Assembly (NCBI GenBank): GCA_030148165.1
Contig: JASBTZ010000013.1
Span: 248,001-312,000, forward strand
From: Bacteroidota bacterium
GTDB taxonomy: Bacteria; Bacteroidota; Bacteroidia; Flavobacteriales_D; Crocinitomicaceae
Direction: 5' to 3'
Length of the DNA: 64,000 nucleotides
The position numbers and the translations under genes are program-made. Shown here in pieces: positions 60,066 through 64,000 of this stretch. The notes below the pieces were generated by a model that was given only the letters and a program-made list of their open reading frames with translations, did not search any database and was not told the DNA's origin. How positions within the stretch are numbered: position 1 is the first letter of the stretch; the number at the start of each line of letters is the position of its first letter.

Positions 60066-61188
60066 AAATAAAATCTGCGTATTTCTTTTCCTGAAAGTCC
60101 ACGTGGTAAGACGTATTCGCCTCCATGGCTTGTCGTTTCTGATCGGTTTGCAAAACAGCTTCTTCTAAAACTGTTCTGAACTTATCCTCATTGTAATAAA
60201 ATGTTGCATCTTTCAACTCATCAATATGCTTATACCCTTCATGGATCAGCATTGGAATACCATAAGCCAGGGCAACAGACATGCTTCCCGGAATCTGATT
60301 TTTGAAGTATTGATCCGCGCTGGGCGTGTCCGGATGAATTAATGGGAGGATGAAATTTGTTGTTATCAATTCCTCGTGAAAGCTTTTCTGAGAAACAAAG
60401 TTTTGGTAAATCTTAATCGAGATTTCTTCATTCTCTAATTGCTTTAAAAAAGCTTCAACCCCCTCCTTACGCTTGTCGGTTTGACCCAGGAAAACGAATT
60501 CATACTTAGTTGGATCGAGCCCTTTAATCAGTTCAAGGAAGCCATCCAGATCTTTTCGGCGATATTCCACTCCGCCGATGATGGTGATTTTTGTTTTTTC
60601 CGAAGAATGATGTTCCTTGTTATCATAGGGGAATCGAATCGGATAAAACCAACTCAGTTTACTACTACCGTTCGCTACTGAATCGTAAAGAAAACGAGCC
60701 AGGAAGAAATATTTTTTGAATTTCAGGTTAATCAGCTTTTGGGTGAAGCTTCCTTTTAGTTTTCGGGTCGTGTGTAACACCCCTATGAACTCGATCTTAT
60801 TGAATAAGGCCTTCAAAGCGAGATCCCGGACGATGCTTCCCTGGGCTGTGTTGAAAATTACTTTATCAAATTGATTTGACTTCAAATGCTGCCATAAAGC
60901 TGCGACGGTTCGCTTGCGATTGTTGTTCAACTCTTCCTTGGTAATCGTTCGATGCGAATCCAGAAGTTCAAGAAAGTTCGGATTACGATCCAAAAGATCA
61001 GGAGTACAAATCAATTCGATTCGATGTCCACGAGACTTGATCGCATGCAGTTGTGTTAAGAGGCACTCATCATGAGATCCTCCCAATTCGATAAATGCGA
61101 TATGTTCTGATTCCTTCACAGCTTTAACAAAAATAGTATCTTTAAGAGCACTTATACAATCCGATATGAAATACCTGTTTTTCCCCAT
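60055..61188 (-). CDS. Putative GT-B glycosyltransferase
   Basis: A 377-residue protein without signal peptide. The N-terminal half (IAFIELGGSHDECLLTQLHA) and C-terminal half (KITIIGGVEYRRKDLDGFLE, YEFVFLGQTDKRKEG, IYQNFVSQKSFHEELI, GSMSVALAYGIPMLI) give the paired-Rossmann pattern of glycosyltransferases, though the usual E-x7-E is not obvious, so substrate and family are uncertain. It overlaps uvrC by 11 bases and, if ATG 61188 is right, the divergent lipoprotein gene by 23. An in-frame GTG at 61119 (residue 24) would remove the second overlap. Confidence 0.68.
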   Translation of the reverse strand: MGKNRYFISDCISALKDTIFVKAVKESEHIAFIELGGSHDECLLTQLHAIKSRGHRIELICTPDLLDRNPNFLELLDSHRTITKEELNNNRKRTVAALWQHLKSNQFDKVIFNTAQGSIVRDLALKALFNKIEFIGVLHTTRKLKGSFTQKLINLKFKKYFFLARFLYDSVANGSSKLSWFYPIRFPYDNKEHHSSEKTKITIIGGVEYRRKDLDGFLELIKGLDPTKYEFVFLGQTDKRKEGVEAFLKQLENEEISIKIYQNFVSQKSFHEELITTNFILPLIHPDTPSADQYFKNQIPGSMSVALAYGIPMLIHEGYKHIDELKDATFYYNEDKFRTVLEEAVLQTDQKRQAMEANTSYHVDFQEKKYADFIFNL

Positions 61189-61672
61189 ATTAGGCCTGTT
61201 CTTATTAACTGCTTGCGGCGAAAATCAACCAGACACACCTCTTATTGAACGCAATCCTGAAGTAAAGGAATACTTTGTTACGCTTGAAGAAGTAGTAGAC
61301 GAATACTGCAACATGGTTGAGCAAATGGTAGAAGACGCGCAGGCAATCGATGCCAAAGAAGAGGAGGGCGAAGAGGCTACGATTATGGACGGTCTGAAGA
61401 TCTTTGAAAACATGGGAACATCGATGTTTAAAATGGCAAGACTTGCTGATAAGATCGACAAGATGGAAAGGCAACACCCGGAATTTGAAGACGAGCTCAG
61501 TGAGGCTGACTTCAAAGAGTTCATGGGAATTTACACGCATATGATTAAGCGCTTTTACGAAATGGGGAAGCGACTGGAAGAGGCTGAAAAAGAAAAGAAG
61601 GCGAAGGAGATCGCGGAAGAATCTGAGGAGGAAGAAGTGCTTGAAGAGGCAGAATCGCAGGAAACTCACTGA
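61166..61672 (+). CDS. Acidic helical lipoprotein
   Basis: A 168-residue lipoprotein: signal MKYLFFPILGLFLLTAC (Cys17). The mature part is strongly acidic and helical (EEVVDEYCNMVEQMVEDAQ, DGLKIFENMGTSMFKMARL), ending in an extremely charged tail (EAEKEKKAKEIAEESEEEEV). I do not recognise the family. Its start lies inside the 5' end of the divergent glycosyltransferase frame. Followed 81 bases later by tRNA-Asn. Confidence 0.72.
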   Translation: MKYLFFPILGLFLLTACGENQPDTPLIERNPEVKEYFVTLEEVVDEYCNMVEQMVEDAQAIDAKEEEGEEATIMDGLKIFENMGTSMFKMARLADKIDKMERQHPEFEDELSEADFKEFMGIYTHMIKRFYEMGKRLEEAEKEKKAKEIAEESEEEEVLEEAESQETH

Positions 61673-61753
61673 TACAGCGAAATTTTTCCGGATTTATGTT
61701 TTAAAATAAATTCTTTGTATATATTTGCAATCGCTTTGAACGCAAAGCAACAT

Positions 61754-61827
61754 TCTCCCTTAGCTCAGCTGGTTAGAGCATCTGACTGTTAATCAGAGGG
61801 TCCTTGGTTCGAGTCCAAGAGGGAGAG
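61754..61827 (+). tRNA. tRNA-Asn (GTT anticodon)
   Basis: A 74-base cloverleaf: acceptor TCTCCCT pairs with AGGGAGA (7 bp), D arm GCTC/GAGC, anticodon stem TCTGA/TCAGA with loop CTGTTAA and anticodon GTT, T arm CTTGG-TTCGAGT-CCAAG, discriminator G. No encoded CCA. The motif reads AUU and similar Asn codons AAC/AAT. Confidence 0.95.
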
Positions 61828-61838
61828 CAGAGGAACAG

Positions 61839-61872
61839 CCCTGCAGAACTCACGTTCTGTGGGGTTTTTTTT
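61839..61872 (+). terminator. Terminator after tRNA-Asn
   Basis: Stem CCC-t-GCAGAAC / GTTCTGt-GGGG with loop TCAC, followed by eight T. Confidence 0.85.
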
Positions 61873-61911
61873 GTTGTTCTTAGCTTGCCTCCTTAGTTGT
61901 GACTGTATTGT

Positions 61912-62325
61912 TTACCACCTAAAGTCCTGTCCTCTTAAACAGTATTGACACCTTAATTTTCCGTTTTTCATTCTAACAAAATATAGGCTCCAATATTCAA
62001 AACTGCCGGGACTTGATTTTAGCCTCACCCATACATCAACATTGTAATCGTTATCTAGCACTTCACATTTCTCATTTGCAGAATGACTAACAGAGATGTC
62101 TTTCATCCCAATTATTGTGTCCCAAGCAATGGTCTTTGTCAGAGTGTCTTTGATTAAAAATACTAGATCTTCCGGGATTTTCTTTACTGTTAAGTCAACG
62201 CCGGGACATGGAGAATTATAGTAAATAAATCCTTCGGGCAATTCTTGTTTGCTTTCACTTTCCTTATCGCTAGCACAGGAGAGAAGAATAATGCCAAGAA
62301 TCAAATATGCTGAGTGTCTAATCAT
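61912..62325 (-). CDS. Small lipoprotein of unknown family
   Basis: A 137-residue lipoprotein with signal MIRHSAYLILGIILLSC (Cys17). The mature part has strands (YYNSPCPGVDLTVKKIPEDLVF, NVDVWVRLKSSPGSFEYWSLYFV) and four further Cys, two near the end (LRCQYCLRGQDFRW). No family recognised. AT-rich region; last gene of a four-gene cluster, 9 bases downstream of the next. Confidence 0.6.
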   Translation of the reverse strand: MIRHSAYLILGIILLSCASDKESESKQELPEGFIYYNSPCPGVDLTVKKIPEDLVFLIKDTLTKTIAWDTIIGMKDISVSHSANEKCEVLDNDYNVDVWVRLKSSPGSFEYWSLYFVRMKNGKLRCQYCLRGQDFRW

Positions 62326-62334
62326 AATGATAGC

Positions 62335-62538
62335 TTATTTTTTTATCACTTTAAACTTATTCTCAAAACACTTTTTAAACTGCCGCGCATCTCCGTAAGT
62401 GAAGTAAATCTCAGCATTGTCTTCATTAATTAGCACAACCCTGAATGCAACTCTTCCTATTGACCCTATTTGAAACTTATACCTCGTAATTTCTTCAAAC
62501 AAGATTTCGTTATCTCCCATTTTCAGCTTATCACTCAT
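62335..62538 (-). CDS. Small protein, possible PH-like fragment
   Basis: A 67-residue protein with no signal or membrane segment; alternating strands IGRVAFRVVLINEDNAEIYF and a basic C-terminus FKVIKK. The strand pattern ending in a helix (ARQFKKCFENKF) is like half of a bacterial PH-type sheet, but that is a guess. Four bases from its neighbour at 62543. Confidence 0.45.
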   Translation of the reverse strand: MSDKLKMGDNEILFEEITRYKFQIGSIGRVAFRVVLINEDNAEIYFTYGDARQFKKCFENKFKVIKK

Positions 62539-62542
62539 GACT

Positions 62543-62755
62543 TCAAGTTCGTTTTTCCTTTTTAGTAAATACGGGAACTACAACTCCTATTAAAATGAAT
62601 CCGCCAAAAAGAGTTATTCCAACAGGAATGGGAGGTAGACTTCCAATCACATACTTGGATATTAGAAAGGTGATAATAAATAGCAGAAATAAACAGATTC
62701 CTGAGATTATTCGGGTTTTCTTTTCATCGATAATGTTAAACTTCATTTCTCTCAC
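62543..62755 (-). CDS. Small two-helix membrane protein
   Basis: A 70-residue protein with two hydrophobic segments (about 16-35, SGICLFLLFIITFLI; and 42-62, IPVGITLFGGFILIGVVVPVF) and a basic tail KKEKRT. The first bases overlap the upstream gene by 20 bases. Unknown family. Confidence 0.5.
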   Translation of the reverse strand: MREMKFNIIDEKKTRIISGICLFLLFIITFLISKYVIGSLPPIPVGITLFGGFILIGVVVPVFTKKEKRT

Positions 62756-63179
62756 AATACTTCACTAACAGCTCTTCTATTCGTTTGTTGTTGGTTCTCA
62801 AAAACCCGAATTTTCTATTGTTATTTGTTTCAATGACTAATACTTTATTGGACTTATATGAATCGTAATAAAAGTTGATAATGTCCTTATAGCTGACAAA
62901 GGTGTTATCTTCTTCCATTGCCCATCTAAAAAACCAAGGAGCTGTTAAGATTATACCTTCTGTATTGAAAATTATTAAATCAGCATTGCCATTAACCCTA
63001 GCTTCAAGTGGTTTGTATCGAATAATGCTGCGAAACCACTCTTTATAAATTACTCTTGCTCTCTTATATGGCTTTAATTTCTTCGCTATCCTAATATTCT
63101 TTATAATAATGATCGTAAGGAGAATTGCCCATATAATGGCAATGGCATAGGGAAATATACTATCCAGACTTTCAAACAT
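62736..63179 (-). CDS. Membrane-anchored PH-like protein
   Basis: A 147-residue protein: an N-terminal membrane helix (about 9-28, YAIAIIWAILLTIIIIKNI), a basic linker, then a beta-rich domain (DLIIFNTEGIILTAPWFFRW, VSYKDIINFYYD, KVLVIETNNNRKFGFLRTN) and a terminal helix ELLVKYCERN. The pattern (strand, W, then I-x-Y-x-D-I, closing helix) resembles bacterial PH/GRAM-like membrane domains. Probably the first gene of the cluster down to 61912. No identifiable function. Confidence 0.55.
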   Translation of the reverse strand: MFESLDSIFPYAIAIIWAILLTIIIIKNIRIAKKLKPYKRARVIYKEWFRSIIRYKPLEARVNGNADLIIFNTEGIILTAPWFFRWAMEEDNTFVSYKDIINFYYDSYKSNKVLVIETNNNRKFGFLRTNNKRIEELLVKYCERNEV

Positions 63180-63311
63180 TTATTAAATATAAACTAGTCA
63201 ATTGATAATTGAAAAGTAAATAGTGTCCGATAATTACCTAAAAGAATACACCTGCATACAGATCGCAACATATTCGTGCCGTTTTTTTTTCGTGTCGGAT
63301 GTTGAAATTAA

Positions 63312-63323
63312 TTGATTAATCAA
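63312..63323. promoter_or_regulatory. Perfect 12-base palindrome
   Basis: TTGATTAATCAA is a perfect palindrome in the 268-base gap between the small-gene cluster and the type A gene. It is the size of a repressor operator, but no regulator is nearby. An inverted repeat TACAACATA (63370-63378) / TATGTTGTA (63398-63406) lies downstream. The gap otherwise appears gene-free. Confidence 0.3.
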
Positions 63324-63447
63324 ATACATTCAAACAACTATAAACAGGCAGCGTATAAGCAGCATTTTGTACAACATATCACACCAAATCAGCATATTAT
63401 GTTGTATTTTGTAGTGCATATATACTAGTTAGCGGTAATAATGAAAA

Positions 63448-64000
63448 CTACAGCTTGAAAAGCTTAGTGCTGCTGTATTTGTTCTGCGAGTGATGTACTT
63501 TAAGCATGTACATTCCTGTTCCAAGGCTGGTTAAATCAATTTCCAATTCATCTTCAGAATAATTGTCTAGTTCAAGTAAAACTTGACCTTGCAAATTAAG
63601 AACTCGAATATTTGTGATTGGTGATTCACTTCTAATGTTAACTATATCTTTAACTGGATTCGGATAAACTAAAACTTCTCCTGATAGTTCATCTAACCCT
63701 CCAGTACACCAAGGACCTTCTGAAAAATTCATCTTCAGATAATGATATGGTGTAATTCTGGAGTCCAGAAAAACGTATTCCTCTTGCGAACCTGAAGGAT
63801 ACAGTGTTATTACCCTAAATGTTGAATCGTTCTTGATGCGCATATCATGATACATATCGGTAGAACAATATACTTTCATGTAATCACCTTCATACCAATT
63901 ATCCATAATTATATCAAATCGATCACTACTTAAAGTAGAGGAATAGAACAAATCATCAAGATCAAAACAATAACTTTCATAATAGGTTGGCCCACCACCT
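63448..64000 (-). CDS. T9SS type A protein, N-terminus outside window
   Basis: The minus-strand frame is open from the stop at 63448 to the end of the window, at least 184 residues. It ends with a type A sorting signal: VLVYPNPVKDIVNIRSESP, VLNLQGQVLLELDNYS and LGTGMYMLKVHHSQ-TKLFKL. The preceding part (EYVFLDSRITPYHYLKMNFS) is beta-rich and unassigned. The N-terminal part lies beyond 64000. Confidence 0.8.
   Translation of the reverse strand, partial: GGGPTYYESYCFDLDDLFYSSTLSSDRFDIIMDNWYEGDYMKVYCSTDMYHDMRIKNDSTFRVITLYPSGSQEEYVFLDSRITPYHYLKMNFSEGPWCTGGLDELSGEVLVYPNPVKDIVNIRSESPITNIRVLNLQGQVLLELDNYSEDELEIDLTSLGTGMYMLKVHHSQNKYSSTKLFKL

Noticed and set aside
61754-61872. tRNA-Asn as an integration site of a genomic island
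   Set aside because: No integrase and no repeat of the tRNA 3' end were found in the window; only small unknown genes lie beyond.

Overview
The window reads as chromosomal DNA of a member of the Bacteroidota, most likely a marine or aquatic relative in Flavobacteriales (Crocinitomicaceae/Cryomorphaceae type). The reasons are: many secreted proteins with type IX secretion system (T9SS) C-terminal sorting domains of both type A and type B; a PorP/SprF-family T9SS protein; a TonB-dependent receptor with a carboxypeptidase-like N-terminal domain; an HU/SPOR protein typical of the phylum; and Bacteroidota-style promoters (TTTG or TTG about 19-22 bases before TAnnTTTG). No CRISPR array, insertion sequence, integrase, replication origin or rRNA was seen. 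The exact genus cannot be read from this sequence.

Layout. 1-885: edge-truncated outer-membrane protein gene. 890-3735 (minus): kynurenine operon kynU - small membrane protein - kmo. 4019-7090: large PKD-repeat T9SS type B protein. 7179-9287: hemL, then two small envelope proteins on the minus strand. 9411-11299: aminotransferase plus omega-amidase-type nitrilase, overlapping. 11371-13254: type A secreted protein. 13306-18149: YqaA/DedA-like protein, then the adjacent pair fbp and mfd. 18142-19167 (minus): exported S66 LD-carboxypeptidase. 19248-22127: membrane lipoprotein and two glycosyltransferases. 22326-28103: type A protein, LETM1-like protein, beta-barrel and lamin-tail-domain protein. 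28410-31832: type B protein with a strict 71-residue repeat. 31994-35279: asd, a SUFU-domain/DUF6495-type operon and dxr. 35259-44803 (minus except dprA): small barrel, C1 peptidase, HU/SPOR protein, TonB receptor-kdsB operon, dprA and a PpiD/SurA-like chaperone. 44952-47954: mosaic 1000-residue protein. 48105-50320: type B protein coupled to PorP/SprF. 50332-57201: type A protein, small secreted protein, subtilase and PrcB-like lipoprotein. 57299-61672: OmpA lipoprotein, uvrC, glycosyltransferase and an acidic lipoprotein. 61754-61827: tRNA-Asn. 61912-64000: AT-rich cluster of small unknown genes and a truncated type A protein.

How genes fit together. KynU and Kmo give 3-hydroxyanthranilate for NAD synthesis or tryptophan breakdown. 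The aminotransferase/omega-amidase pair fits transamination with removal of the amide product. Dxr (isoprenoids), KdsB (lipid A-Kdo core), HemL (tetrapyrroles), Asd (lysine/threonine/methionine and cell wall), Fbp, Mfd, UvrC and DprA are housekeeping. About nine T9SS-type or related surface/secreted proteins dominate the coding capacity.

Most interesting signals: several genes (dxr, the DUF6495-type gene, uvrC, the HU/SPOR gene and perhaps kynU) have the TAnnTTTG box ending only 3-5 bases before a start codon, which predicts leaderless mRNAs. The dxr case is a 36-base divergent intergenic region with a perfect palindrome between two opposed boxes. Others are the triplicated 46-residue Cys/His module in the 1000-residue protein, the subtilase/PrcB-like pair, and the small membrane protein inside the kynurenine operon. 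I did not find a clear-cut new defence or mobile system.
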